In this document: positions 30,618-41,811 of the stretch, piece after piece
How the letters are laid out: each line of letters begins with the position of its first letter
How positions within the stretch are numbered: position 1 is the first letter of the stretch
NCBI GenBank assembly: GCA_030028905.1
Contig: JALDYZ010000015.1
Location: 50,861 to 114,860, forward strand
DNA length: 64,000 bases
Origin: Ferirhizobium litorale
Lineage (GTDB): Bacteria > Pseudomonadota > Alphaproteobacteria > Rhizobiales > Rhizobiaceae
Direction: 5' to 3'
Notes under the pieces: model-generated
The model's input: the letters and a program-made list of their open reading frames with translations, nothing else
Told to the model about the DNA's origin: nothing
Database searches by the model: none
Position numbers and translations under genes: made by a program

Positions 30618-31559
30618 TCAGGAATTGACGAAAGTGCGAACGGACAGCGAAGCCCTGGTGTTAGTTCGCTCGCACTGCTCGAGAGCAATTCTGGCCAAAA
30701 CCAGGGCGAGTGCAAACGTGGCCATTCCCCCGGCGAGATCGATCAGATGGTGTCCGCCCTGCACAAGGATCGCGGGCACCATGACGATATTCAGTGCGAC
30801 AATCGGCAGGCCGATAAACCGCACTCGTCCAAGGTACCAGACGGACATGCAGGCCATGACCGTGTGGAAGGACGGAAACGCAATGAGACCAAGCACGCTC
30901 TTTGGCGTCAGATAGCTTGTGCCTTGTTCGGCCAGGCGCAGCAGTTCCATGCCGTAGGCAGGTCCGACAACCAGCGAAACGTTTTCCTGCACCGAACCTG
31001 GCAGCGCATAGAGTGCCGAAGGCCCGAACGACGGGAAAAACGACCAGAACATCACCGCCACGAGTGCTCCGATCGTACCGGTCAACAAGAACTCATGCAG
31101 CATGCGTCGCCGCCGAGAGAACCCCAGGACAAGTATAGTCAGCAGCAACTGCGCCATCGACGTGAGATAGACAGCCCGCAACATCGCGCCCAGGACAGGA
31201 TATTGAGAGAACCACGTCACAAATCCGGCCCAGTCGTAGCCAAGGCGAGCGTCGATTGCAGCGAGGAAACCATCGATCGGTGCAAAGCGCAGCGGCAACA
31301 GCAGGTAATTGAAAACTGAACCGACCAGAGTGAACAGGATGTAGAGGCCGGCGGCAGTAGCCGCCAGGGCTATGCCTTCAACAGGACGTGCTCGGCGGTA
31401 GAATTGGCCGATCCCGATCGCGAGGAGACCGAACGCCAGTAGGACCGTGTAGCCACGGATATCGACACTGATGCCCTTCCAGAACAGCAGTGCGGCGTCG
31501 AGTACAGCCAGCGCCGCGATGATGGTAGTTATGAAACGTTCGGCCGGTAGAAGCACCAT
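30618..31559 (-). CDS. PAP2-superfamily membrane phosphatase or phosphotransferase
   Basis: 313-aa polytopic membrane protein with the PAP2_3 (inositolphosphotransferase/AUR1-like) pattern. The catalytic motifs are 'FPSFHTVMA' (C2) and 'QGGHHLIDLAGG' (C3) in the last third. Members act on lipid phosphates or transfer phospho-head groups at the membrane; the substrate is unknown. It is a single gene between HIT and the clpA terminator. Confidence 0.85.
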   Translation of the reverse strand: MVLLPAERFITTIIAALAVLDAALLFWKGISVDIRGYTVLLAFGLLAIGIGQFYRRARPVEGIALAATAAGLYILFTLVGSVFNYLLLPLRFAPIDGFLAAIDARLGYDWAGFVTWFSQYPVLGAMLRAVYLTSMAQLLLTILVLGFSRRRRMLHEFLLTGTIGALVAVMFWSFFPSFGPSALYALPGSVQENVSLVVGPAYGMELLRLAEQGTSYLTPKSVLGLIAFPSFHTVMACMSVWYLGRVRFIGLPIVALNIVMVPAILVQGGHHLIDLAGGMATFALALVLARIALEQCERTNTRASLSVRTFVNS

Positions 31560-31637
31560 ATCCTAGCTCCCTCAGGTGGAGCCGATATAGCCGAGCGCGC
31601 TTAACATTCAGCTAAGTTTCTGGGTCTCTTGCCAAGA

Positions 31638-31663
31638 AAAAGGCGGCTCCGTGGCCGCCTTTT
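31638..31663 (-). terminator. Rho-independent terminator of clpS-clpA
   Basis: A 10-bp stem, AAAAGGCGGC and GCCGCCTTTT, with a short loop. On the minus strand it ends in a T run and lies 8 bases after the clpA stop. Confidence 0.88.
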
Positions 31664-31670
31664 GTCGCTT

Positions 31671-34169
<2,499 letters not shown>

Positions 34170-34179
34170 GTTTCGATCC

Positions 34180-34539
34180 TCACTTCTTTTCCATGACACA
34201 CTGCAGCGGATGCTGGTGCTGGCGGGCAAAATCCATCACTTGGCTGACCTTCGTCTCCGCTACCTCATAGGTAAAAATACCGCATTCTCCCACTCCGTGG
34301 TTGTGAACGTGAAGCATGATACGGGTGGCTGCCTCACGATCCTTCTGGAAAAAACGCTCCAGTATGTGAATGACAAACTCCATTGGGGTGTAGTCGTCAT
34401 TGAGGAGGAGAACGCGATAGAGATTTGGTTTCTTCGTCTTGGCCTTGGTTCGGGTGATCACCGAGGTGCCGCGTCCCGGAGTATCTCCGCCCTTGTCACC
34501 ATCCTGCTGCATTGAGATCGGCATCGCGATCATCGTCAT
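34180..34539 (-). CDS. clpS: ClpS adaptor protein
   Basis: Adaptor that recognises bulky hydrophobic N-terminal residues (N-end rule) and delivers substrates to ClpA. 119 aa from the first ATG; '[10 protein letters not shown]' two codons on is an equally likely start. The core motif '[21 protein letters not shown]' region (first part '[17 protein letters not shown]') and '[20 protein letters not shown]' are diagnostic. It ends 10 bp before clpA, the usual clpS-clpA pair. Confidence 0.95.
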   Translation of the reverse strand: MTMIAMPISMQQDGDKGGDTPGRGTSVITRTKAKTKKPNLYRVLLLNDDYTPMEFVIHILERFFQKDREAATRIMLHVHNHGVGECGIFTYEVAETKVSQVMDFARQHQHPLQCVMEKK

Positions 34540-34723
34540 TCATTCCCCAATCTTTCGACCGGCGGCGACGTCCTTCACGGTCACCGAACAACCGACCTCT
34601 AACTTAGTTCATTGTTTGTTGATTTTAAGCCCCCCGCCACGCACTGCAATCACAATTCCGGTTTCCCACCGTGGTTTGTGAAAATTTCGCGTCGTGCAAG
34701 CCGGGTGCTAGGCTCAAAAACGA

Positions 34724-34755
34724 AAGGACCGGCCGCAGCACTGCGACCGGTCCTT
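34724..34755 (-). terminator. Terminator hairpin downstream of the phasin gene
   Basis: A long near-perfect hairpin, AAGGACCGG-C-CGCAG-CA-CTGCG-A-CCGGTCCTT. It has two stacked stems of 9 and 5 bp. It lies 74 bp past the phasin stop and may serve either strand. Confidence 0.75.
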
Positions 34756-34828
34756 CATATAGGTACTGTAATAGCGATCCCCAAGGGCCTAGCCGGGATC
34801 AAGGCTGCTTGCAGCCTCGGGTCGACGA

Positions 34829-35164
34829 TCAGGCAGCCGAGGTGGCCTTGGCGATCGTCGCCTCGTAGGGCTTGTAAGCCGTCTTGGCGAGGTCGGTGTA
34901 CATCTCGCCGAGCTTGGTCGCCTCGGCGATGAAACCTTCGTAGGCGGCCTTGGCAAAGCCGGTCTGGAGTTCCAGCGCCGCTTCGATGCTCTTGGCGCCC
35001 GAAAGGGCCTCGAAATGCGCCACGCTGTCCTGCACGGACTTCTTCGAGTATTCCGCGGTCTCAGCGGCAATCGCCTGGAAGCTCTTTGCAACTTCCGAAT
35101 AGCTCTTCAGCATGGCGTCCATAGCTTCCTTGCCCTTTTTGTTCGCGTCGTCAAAATTCAACAT
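34829..35164 (-). CDS. Phasin family protein
   Basis: 111-aa helical protein of the phasin_2 family, which coats polyhydroxyalkanoate granules. It is nearly all alpha-helical and amphipathic ('ELQTGFAKAAYEGFIAEATK' is the conserved stretch), with no signal peptide. The start follows GGAAGAG. No PHA synthase or depolymerase gene is nearby, so its granule role rests on the family. Confidence 0.9.
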   Translation of the reverse strand: MLNFDDANKKGKEAMDAMLKSYSEVAKSFQAIAAETAEYSKKSVQDSVAHFEALSGAKSIEAALELQTGFAKAAYEGFIAEATKLGEMYTDLAKTAYKPYEATIAKATSAA

Positions 35165-35275
35165 TCAGCTCTTCCTTCCTGACCTCTCCTGATGCGCAAG
35201 TAAATTGCAACGCACAATCAAAGTCAAGGGAATTTGTGCAACGCAATATAACCACTTAAAATCGCTAAACAAATA

Positions 35276-35313
35276 AAAATGACCGCCAAACGATGCCGTT
35301 TGACGGTCATTTT
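35276..35313 (-). terminator. Terminator hairpin of the DUF3126 gene
   Basis: Arms AAAATGACCG-CCAAAC and GTTTGACGGTCATTTT pair over 16 positions with one mismatch, around loop GATGCC. It ends in T on the minus strand, 40 bp past the stop of the minus-strand gene. Confidence 0.8.
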
Positions 35314-35353
35314 CGCAATTTTTGCGGAAAAATCGCTCAAAAATTGGCAAAAA

Positions 35354-35557
35354 TCAAAGATCGACGTCGAGAATTGCCATCGAAAAATTATACGAAAGAT
35401 CGCCGTCTTCGTCGTCACGGAATACGACGCCCAGGAACTCGTCGCCAAGATATACTTCAGCGGAATCGTTCTTGCGCGGACGTGCCTTGACAGCAATCGA
35501 CGGGTTGAAGGTGCGCTTGAAGTAAGCGTCCAGTTTCTTGATTTCGTCGGGCTTCAC
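35354..35557 (-). CDS. DUF3126 family protein
   Basis: 67-aa conserved alphaproteobacterial protein of unknown function. The pattern 'NPSIAVKARPRKNDSAEVY' then 'EFLGVVFRDDEDGD' is typical of DUF3126. It starts with GTG after GGAGAG. It lies just downstream of cysE on the same strand, a frequent neighbour in rhizobia as far as I recall. No motif suggests a reaction. Confidence 0.85.
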   Translation of the reverse strand: MKPDEIKKLDAYFKRTFNPSIAVKARPRKNDSAEVYLGDEFLGVVFRDDEDGDLSYNFSMAILDVDL

Positions 35558-35646
35558 AATATCTCTCCGTCAGCGGTTCGTGGTGCGGCCGCTTGTTGCA
35601 TGGCCGATCCGCCCCTGTAAAGCCTTCAATCGTGGCTTTAGCGGGG

Positions 35647-36471
35647 TCAAATGTCGGCGGCGATAACCTGGTCCATCAGGCGTGACGGTTCGGAACACCC
35701 GGCCTCGCCGACAACCTTTGCCGGCACGCCGGCGACCGTCGTCTTCGCCGGTACCGCCTTCAGCACCACCGAACCGGCGGCTACGCGCGAGCAGTTGCCG
35801 ATCTGGATGTTGCCGAGAATCTTGGCACCCGCACCGATCAACACACCGTTTCCGATCTTCGGATGCCGATCGCTTCCCTCCTTGCCGGTGCCGCCCAGGG
35901 TGACGCCATGGAGGATCGAGACGTTGTCGCCGATCACCGCCGTTTCGCCAACGACAAGGCCGGTAGCATGATCGAGGAAAATTCCCTTGCCGATGCGCGC
36001 AGCCGGATTGATGTCCGTCTGGAACACGCTCGACGAACGGCTCTGGAGGTACAGCGCGAAATCGCGCCTTCCCTTGCCCCAGAGCCAGTGGGCGAGGCGA
36101 TGGGTCTGAAGGGCCTGGAACCCCTTGAAATAGAGAACCGGCTCCATGAACCGCGTGCACGCAGGGTCGCGATCGTAGACGGCCTGTATGTCGACGCGCA
36201 GGACGCTACCCCACTCCGGCCAGTCTGCCAGCATTTCCTCGAAGGTCTGCCTGAGCAGCACCGCCTGAACATCCGGATGATCGAGGCGTTCGCAAATGCG
36301 GTAGCTGACGCTGTCTTCCAACGAGCGATGGTTCAGCACCGTGGAATAGAGGAAGGCGGCGAGAATGGAATCACGCTCTGCCGCAGTACGCGCTTCCTCG
36401 CGCAGGGTATCCCATATCGGATCCATCACCTTCAATTGCTCGCTGTGGCGAGCCTCATTGGCTGCGACCAT
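35647..36471 (-). CDS. cysE: Serine O-acetyltransferase
   Basis: Acetylates serine with acetyl-CoA, the committed step to cysteine. 274 aa. The N-terminal helical SATase domain (about 1-140) is followed by left-handed beta-helix repeats: 'ARIGKGIFLDHATGLVVGE' with the catalytic Asp-His, and 'LHGVTLGGTGKEGSDRHPKI'. The C-terminal tail that binds O-acetylserine sulfhydrylase cannot be confirmed. The ATG follows AGAGGAGA. Confidence 0.96.
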   Translation of the reverse strand: MVAANEARHSEQLKVMDPIWDTLREEARTAAERDSILAAFLYSTVLNHRSLEDSVSYRICERLDHPDVQAVLLRQTFEEMLADWPEWGSVLRVDIQAVYDRDPACTRFMEPVLYFKGFQALQTHRLAHWLWGKGRRDFALYLQSRSSSVFQTDINPAARIGKGIFLDHATGLVVGETAVIGDNVSILHGVTLGGTGKEGSDRHPKIGNGVLIGAGAKILGNIQIGNCSRVAAGSVVLKAVPAKTTVAGVPAKVVGEAGCSEPSRLMDQVIAADI

Positions 36472-36714
36472 TGCCGGTCTCCTCTTTGCATTCCTCTAGT
36501 CGATATATAGGGGAAAGGGTCACCAATATAAATGAGTAAATGGGAGACGAATTCCGGCGGCGGGATCGGACAGTCGGTCATATCGAATGAATCGCGCAGG
36601 ATCGCGCGGGCAGCGGCAATTGTACTGTTGCCCTGCCCAGGTTAGCGCCGACGGCCGCCGCCGCCAATGATGAATGGCTGAGGCGCCGGGCCGAGATCCT
36701 TAACGCCCGCAAAG

Positions 36715-37500
36715 TCACCGCCCGGCGATTTCGTCGTAAAAATCCAGGGCCGCTCTCTTGAACACGCGGTCGCCGACGGCAAGCATGTGGTCCCGGTCGG
36801 GAATGTCGACGGCGCGCGCATAGGGCAACAGGTCAGCCAGTTCGTGCGGAGATCCGGCAATATCGTCCTTGGTCCCGACTGCAACGAGCGCCGGAGCATC
36901 GATCTTTTTCAACTGCGCCGGCGTTACCAGTTCGCGCGATGTGGCGATGCAGGCCGCCAGCGCAATACGGTCGCTCTTCGTCTGTTCCGCGAAGGCCCGG
37001 AACATTCGTCCACGCGGATGCGTCACCATGTCGATCGACGATGCCAGAAGCGCATCGGCTATCGGATCCCAGTCGCCGACGCCGTCGATCATGCCGATCC
37101 CGAGACCGCCAAAGACGAGCGAGCGCACACGATGCGGGTGGCCGAGCGCCAGGAAGGCGGATATGCGCGCACCCATGGAATAACCCATGATATGCGCATC
37201 TCCGATGCCGAGGTGGTCGAGCAGGGCAACCGCGTCGCCCGCCATCTTCGCCGGGTAGTAGGCCGCCGGATCATGCGGCTTGTCCGATGCGCCGTGACCG
37301 CGGTTATCGAGGGCGATCACCCGGTAGCCGGCCTCGCCGAGCGTCTTCAGCCATCCGGGGTGGACCCAGTTGACATTGGCGGTGGAAGCAAAGCCATGGA
37401 TGAGCACGACGGGTTCGCGGTTCGGGTCGCCTTCGTCGAAGAAGGCGAGCCTCAAACCATCATGGGAAAAGGAAGAAAATTCAGGCGTGTTCAGGTTCAT
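36715..37500 (-). CDS. Alpha/beta hydrolase
   Basis: 261-aa alpha/beta-hydrolase fold enzyme. The oxyanion motif is 'LIHGFAST' and the nucleophile elbow is GYSMGARI (Ser around 107); a late Asp ('VAVGTKDDIAG') and His ('DRDHMLAV') complete the triad. The substrate is unknown; such proteins include esterases and dienelactone-type hydrolases. It is a lone gene, divergent from the NDUFS6-like gene. Confidence 0.88.
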   Translation of the reverse strand: MNLNTPEFSSFSHDGLRLAFFDEGDPNREPVVLIHGFASTANVNWVHPGWLKTLGEAGYRVIALDNRGHGASDKPHDPAAYYPAKMAGDAVALLDHLGIGDAHIMGYSMGARISAFLALGHPHRVRSLVFGGLGIGMIDGVGDWDPIADALLASSIDMVTHPRGRMFRAFAEQTKSDRIALAACIATSRELVTPAQLKKIDAPALVAVGTKDDIAGSPHELADLLPYARAVDIPDRDHMLAVGDRVFKRAALDFYDEIAGR

Positions 37501-37662
37501 CGGTTCAGTCCATTTTTGCGTCGCACACTATTGGATCGCCTCGCTGCCGTGAACCCCGCTCGATGGGAAAAACTGTGCGAAGGGCTCGACTTTGGCTCTA
37601 CACTTTTATGATGAAGGGCGATAATGTCCGCCGCAAAATTCGCATATGCAGTGGAGATCAGC

Positions 37663-37908
37663 ATGGCCGGGCATACCATTCCCCATTTCCAGAACGACGG
37701 CGGACATGCCGTCATCGAAATCGGCGTAAAGGAGTTCATGTGCACGGGCGCATCGGTCCCCTTCGATCACCCGCATATCTTCATTGACCTTGGCGACGAC
37801 AATGAAAAGGTCTGCTCCTATTGCTCGACCCTTTTCCGCTACAATCCTTCGCTGAAGGCAACCGAAACCAACCCGCCCGGTTGCGTCTTTCACGTCAAGG
37901 CCGCCTGA
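37663..37908 (+). CDS. Zinc-finger (CHCC) protein, NDUFS6-like complex I subunit
   Basis: 81-aa protein from the ATG at 37663 ('MAGHTIPHFQND'); the frame is open to 37624. The zinc site is C-x8-H ('MCTGASVPFDH') followed by C-x2-C ('CSYC'), the CHCC pattern of mitochondrial NDUFS6. In Paracoccus a homologue is a genuine subunit of respiratory complex I. The nuo operon is not in this window, so it is an orphan subunit gene. It lies 30 bp before an FAD monooxygenase on the same strand. Confidence 0.87.
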   Translation: MAGHTIPHFQNDGGHAVIEIGVKEFMCTGASVPFDHPHIFIDLGDDNEKVCSYCSTLFRYNPSLKATETNPPGCVFHVKAA

Positions 37909-37938
37909 CGTCCCGAAACCCAGCCGATCGGCCATCCC

Positions 37939-39102
37939 ATGCCCGTCAAGAGCGCCGCGATCATCGGAGGTGGCATCGCCGGCCTGACAGCGGCGCTGGC
38001 GCTTTCAGGCAAAGGCGTGGCCTGCGACGTGTTCGAGCAGGCGGAGCAATTTGCGGAGGTCGGCGCCGGCCTACAACTGTCTCCAAATGCGTCGCGCGTT
38101 CTCGCCCGGCTCGGCATCCTTGCTGACATCGAGAAGGTGTGGCTGGAACCGGAGAGCATCCGGCTCGTGTCAGGGACCTCGCTGAAAGCTCTCGCGGCCG
38201 TGCCTGCAGAGGGTTTTGCGCGCGATCGCTGGGGTGCTCCCTACGGTGTCCTGCACCGCGCCACCCTTCAAGGGATCCTGCTCAAGGCCGTACTGTCGAA
38301 CCCACTCTGCCGCCTTCATCAGGGTCTGCGCATCGAACCGACCAATGCCGCATCCCTGGCGACGATTTCGGGAAGCGCCCCCCCAGACATCGTCATCGGT
38401 GCCGACGGCGTCTGGTCGCGCATGCGCCGTTCCATTGCCGGCAGTGGCAATGCGCGCTTCTCCGGTCATGTCGCCTGGCGGTTCGTTGTTCCCCGGCAAG
38501 AAGCGCCTTCATTCCTGGATAGGCGAAACGTTGTCGCGTTCCTCGGGCCGGCAAGCCATCTCGTCTGCTATCCGCTCGACGATGCAGGCGATTTCAATAT
38601 TGTCGCCATCACCACGGGCAAGACACCGGGAGAGACCTGGAGCGCCCACGACGGTGGCTCCGGGAAAAAGCTCTCCGACAGTCATTTCGCTGGCTGGGCA
38701 CCCGGGATCCGTTCCCTGCTCGCCTCCGCCACCGGCGTGACCCATTGGCCGCTCTATGAAGTCGGCGCGGGACACTGGCACGACAGCAGAAACATGGTGC
38801 TGATCGGCGACGCGGCCCATGCCATGCTGCCGTTTGCCGCCCAGGGCGCGGCAATGGCGATCGAGGACGCCTACGAACTGGCCGAAACGATCTCGGCCCA
38901 GCCCCTGCCCGACGCCCTCACCGCTTTCGAAATGCGCCGAAAGCCGCGTATTGAAGCTTTGCGCAAGCGTGGCGACTTTAACAGGTTCGCCTATCACGCC
39001 CGCGGCCCTATCCGGCTCGGACGCGACCTCGTTCTGTCCCTTCGCCCCCCACAGAGCCTCGCATCCGATCTCGACTGGATCTACGGCTATAAGTCGGATT
39101 GA
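37939..39102 (+). CDS. FAD-dependent monooxygenase (salicylate hydroxylase-like)
   Basis: 387-aa class A flavoprotein monooxygenase. The dinucleotide-binding 'IIGGGIAGLTAALAL' is at the N-terminus, 'IVIGADGVWSRMR' carries the DG motif, and 'LIGDAAHAMLPFAAQGA' is the GD motif that binds FAD ribityl. These enzymes hydroxylate aromatic rings or act on ubiquinone or quinolone-like compounds using NAD(P)H. The substrate is not evident. It shares a probable transcript with the NDUFS6-like gene upstream. Confidence 0.9.
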   Translation: MPVKSAAIIGGGIAGLTAALALSGKGVACDVFEQAEQFAEVGAGLQLSPNASRVLARLGILADIEKVWLEPESIRLVSGTSLKALAAVPAEGFARDRWGAPYGVLHRATLQGILLKAVLSNPLCRLHQGLRIEPTNAASLATISGSAPPDIVIGADGVWSRMRRSIAGSGNARFSGHVAWRFVVPRQEAPSFLDRRNVVAFLGPASHLVCYPLDDAGDFNIVAITTGKTPGETWSAHDGGSGKKLSDSHFAGWAPGIRSLLASATGVTHWPLYEVGAGHWHDSRNMVLIGDAAHAMLPFAAQGAAMAIEDAYELAETISAQPLPDALTAFEMRRKPRIEALRKRGDFNRFAYHARGPIRLGRDLVLSLRPPQSLASDLDWIYGYKSD

Positions 39103-39136
39103 AGGACACCCTTACTCGGGCGCCGAGACAAAACGA

Positions 39137-40327
39137 TCAAACGGCGGCGGCGGCCGCAAATCCGCGTTCTAGATCCTTGCGAAGATCGGCAACATCCTCG
39201 AGGCCGATCTGCAGGCGAATGACGGGACCTTCCGCCGGCGCCTTAGAGATCGTGCGATCGGCGAGATTGACATGCACCGCAAGGCTTTCGAAACCTCCCC
39301 AGGAATATCCGAGACCGAAATAGGACAGTGCGTCGAGGAAGGCATGTGCCTTCGCCTTGAACTTCTCCGGGCTGCGGACATCGAGGACGAATGAGAAGAT
39401 GCCGCTTGCGCCCTTGAAGTCGCGTTTCCAGATCTCGTGGCCGGGGAAGCTCGGCAGTGCCGGATGCAGCACCCGTGCCACATCATCGCGGCCCTCGAGC
39501 CATTGGGCAATCGCCAGCGCGCTTTCCTGGTGACGTTCGAGGCGAACGCCCATGGTACGGAGGCCACGCAGGATCTGATAGGAATCATCCGGCGAGCCGC
39601 AGATGCCCATCGCGAAATTGCCGTCCCACAACTGCTGCCAATGAGCGGCATTGGCCGAAACGGTGCCGAGTAGCACGTCGGAATGGCCGGACGGATATTT
39701 GGTGGCCGCGTGGATGGAAATGTCGACGCCGAAATCGAGCGGTCGGAAGAACACCGGCGTAGCCCAGGTATTGTCCATCATCACGATGCAGCCGTGCTGG
39801 TGTGCGACTGCGCTGATTGCAGCGATATCCTGCATTTCGAATGTATTGGAGCCTGGCGCCTCGGTGTGCACGAGCCTGGTATTCGGCCGGATCAATGCCT
39901 CGATCCCGGCTCCGATCATCGGATCATAGTATTCCACCGTCACGCCCAACCGCGTCAGCATCGTGTCGCAGAAGTTGCGGGTCGGGAAATAGACCGAATC
40001 GACAACCAGCACATGGTCCCCCGCAGCGAGGAAAGACAGGAACGGGACCGAAACTGCCGCGAGCCCCGAAGGAACCAGTATGGTGCCCGCAGATCCTTCG
40101 AGTTCGTTGATCGCATCGCACAGAGCATCCGTCGTCGGAGTGCCTCGTGTTCCGTAGCTATACTTCTGGCCGCGCGTCTCCATCGTCCTGGCATTCGGGA
40201 AGAGCACCGTAGAGGCATGAACGACCGGGGGATTCACAAAGCCATGAAAATCCGCGGGGTCGTTTCCGATGTGGGAAAGCCGTGTGTTGATACCGGCTTC
40301 GGCCAGCAACTTTTCTCTGTCGTTCAT
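39137..40327 (-). CDS. metC: Cystathionine beta-lyase
   Basis: PLP enzyme of the Cys/Met metabolism family that cleaves cystathionine to homocysteine, pyruvate and ammonia. 396 aa from the ATG at 40327 ('MNDREKLLAEAG'). 'YSYGTRGTPTTDAL' near residue 60 and the PLP Lys in 'SIHAATKYPSGHSDVLLG' are characteristic; the MetC-type reading fits 'FDFGVDISIHA'-like context better than MetB or MetZ, though the subclass is less certain than the family. It is convergent with the monooxygenase. Confidence 0.9.
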   Translation of the reverse strand: MNDREKLLAEAGINTRLSHIGNDPADFHGFVNPPVVHASTVLFPNARTMETRGQKYSYGTRGTPTTDALCDAINELEGSAGTILVPSGLAAVSVPFLSFLAAGDHVLVVDSVYFPTRNFCDTMLTRLGVTVEYYDPMIGAGIEALIRPNTRLVHTEAPGSNTFEMQDIAAISAVAHQHGCIVMMDNTWATPVFFRPLDFGVDISIHAATKYPSGHSDVLLGTVSANAAHWQQLWDGNFAMGICGSPDDSYQILRGLRTMGVRLERHQESALAIAQWLEGRDDVARVLHPALPSFPGHEIWKRDFKGASGIFSFVLDVRSPEKFKAKAHAFLDALSYFGLGYSWGGFESLAVHVNLADRTISKAPAEGPVIRLQIGLEDVADLRKDLERGFAAAAAV

Positions 40328-40683
40328 GTGATTCCGGGGCCTTGTGCGATGAAGTTGGAGGGGAGTTTTGGCGGTTTGCAGGTGGACGGTCAACCCGTCT
40401 CCCGGCCCCGATAACGTCGTTTTAGAAGCTACTCAGGAGCTCTTGGGGTAAATATTGGGCAAACCCCCATCAAATACGCGCCGATATGCCTGTTTTTATG
40501 GCCGAATGGGCACAAATATCGCTTTAGACACAGAAATTACTCCTACGCACTTGACCCACTTAGCTTTTCTGAATGAGATGTTAGGGCTTGCGCCGGGAGG
40601 GTAGCGAGCCGGGCAGCGCCATCGTTTGTATTGGATCGGGCGCAGTCGTCGAAAAACAACAAAGGGATTAAAGGTCGGGAAAG
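40328..40683. other. Divergent regulatory region of metC and aapJ
   Basis: A 356-bp gap between the starts of metC (minus) and aapJ (plus). It is more AT-rich in its middle (about 40440-40590) than the flanks. It contains a candidate sigma-54 promoter (40507-40523), about 160 bp before aapJ. I see no SAM riboswitch before metC and no clear NtrC box pair. Confidence 0.5.
40507..40523 (+). promoter_or_regulatory. Candidate sigma-54 promoter of aapJQMP
   Basis: TGGGCACAAATATCGCT contains GGCAC and (T)CGC with the invariant GG and GC doublets ten bases apart, as in GGCAC-N5-TTGC. The one change in the -12 element is T to C. The aap operon of Rhizobium leguminosarum is under nitrogen (Ntr) control, which makes the match more believable. 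Confidence 0.45.
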
Positions 40684-41712
40684 ATGAAAAAAACGCTTCT
40701 GTCAGCCATCATTGGAACTGCAGCCATTGGACTTGGCGCAACAGCTGCATCCGCCGCAACACTCGACGACGTCAAGGCAAAGGGCTTTGTCCAGTGCGGC
40801 GTCAACACGGGCCTAGCCGGTTTTGCTGCTCCTGATTCGGCTGGCAACTGGACGGGCTTCGACGTCGACTACTGCCGCGCCATCGCCGCAGCGATCTTCG
40901 CAGACCCCACCAAGGTAAAATTCACGCCGACGACCGCGAAGGAGCGTTTCCCCGCGCTTCAGTCCGGTGAAGTCGATGTGTTGGCACGCAACACCACCTG
41001 GACGCTCAACCGCGACACTGCGCTGGGCCTCGATTTCCGTCCGATCAACTATTACGACGGCCAGGGCTTCATGGTTCGCAAGTCGCTGAACGTAGCATCC
41101 GCGCTCGAGCTGTCCGGCGCAGCTGTTTGCGTCCAGGCCGGCACCACTACCGAGCTCAACCTCGCCGACTACTTCAAGGCCAACAACCTGCAGTACAACC
41201 CGGTTGTCTTCGAGAAGCTTGAAGAGGTCAACGCTGCCTATGACGCGGGTCGCTGCGACGTCTACACGACCGACGCATCCGGACTTTACTCGCTGCGCCT
41301 GACGCTGAAAAATCCTGACGAGCACATGATCCTTCCGGAGATCATCTCGAAGGAGCCACTCGGGCCGGCCGTGCGCCAGGGCGATGACCAGTGGTTCGAT
41401 GTCGTCAGCTGGACCCACTTTGCGTTGATCCAGGCCGAAGAATTCGGCATCACGCAGGCCAACGTCGACGAAATCAAGGCGTCGACCACCAACCCGGACG
41501 TCAAGCGCTTCCTGGGCGCCGAAGCCGACTCCAAGCTTGGGACCGACCTTGGTCTGTCCAATGACTGGGCCTATAATATCATCAAGGCACTCGGAAACTA
41601 CGGCGAGGTGTTCGATCGCAACATCGGCGAAGGTAGCCCGCTGAAGATCCAGCGCGGCCTCAACGCCCTTTGGACGAAGGGCGGCATCCAGTACGCACCG
41701 CCGGTTCGCTAA
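40684..41712 (+). CDS. aapJ: General L-amino acid ABC transporter, substrate-binding protein AapJ
   Basis: Periplasmic solute-binding protein for a broad-range L-amino acid transporter. 342 aa. A signal peptide (1-23, ending ASA) is followed by the family 3 solute-binding fold. 'AKGFVQCGVNTGLAGFA' and 'GFDVDYCRAIAAAIF' are typical, as is 'AGRCDVYTTDASGLYSLR'. It is the first of four genes, aapJ-aapQ-aapM-aapP, in the known rhizobial order. A hairpin after it may set higher expression of AapJ than of the membrane parts. Confidence 0.97.
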   Translation: MKKTLLSAIIGTAAIGLGATAASAATLDDVKAKGFVQCGVNTGLAGFAAPDSAGNWTGFDVDYCRAIAAAIFADPTKVKFTPTTAKERFPALQSGEVDVLARNTTWTLNRDTALGLDFRPINYYDGQGFMVRKSLNVASALELSGAAVCVQAGTTTELNLADYFKANNLQYNPVVFEKLEEVNAAYDAGRCDVYTTDASGLYSLRLTLKNPDEHMILPEIISKEPLGPAVRQGDDQWFDVVSWTHFALIQAEEFGITQANVDEIKASTTNPDVKRFLGAEADSKLGTDLGLSNDWAYNIIKALGNYGEVFDRNIGEGSPLKIQRGLNALWTKGGIQYAPPVR

Positions 41713-41734
41713 GCGCGGCGGCCTGCACGAATTC

Positions 41735-41760
41735 GGGGAGGCGGCATCGCCCGCCTTCCC
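41735..41760 (+). terminator. Intercistronic hairpin between aapJ and aapQ
   Basis: GGGGAGGCGG and CCGCCTTCCC form a 10-bp stem (one G-U) with a 6-nt loop, followed by TCCTT. It lies in the 99-bp gap and is likely a partial terminator or 3'-end protector of aapJ mRNA. Confidence 0.6.
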
Positions 41761-41811
41761 TCCTTAATAAGAACAACCCCGAATGGGGTGATTAGGGGAA
41801 TAGGGCTGAGC

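Noticed and set aside
39137..40400. SAM riboswitch before metC
   Set aside because: The region has GC-rich complementary stretches but not the conserved SAM-II core.
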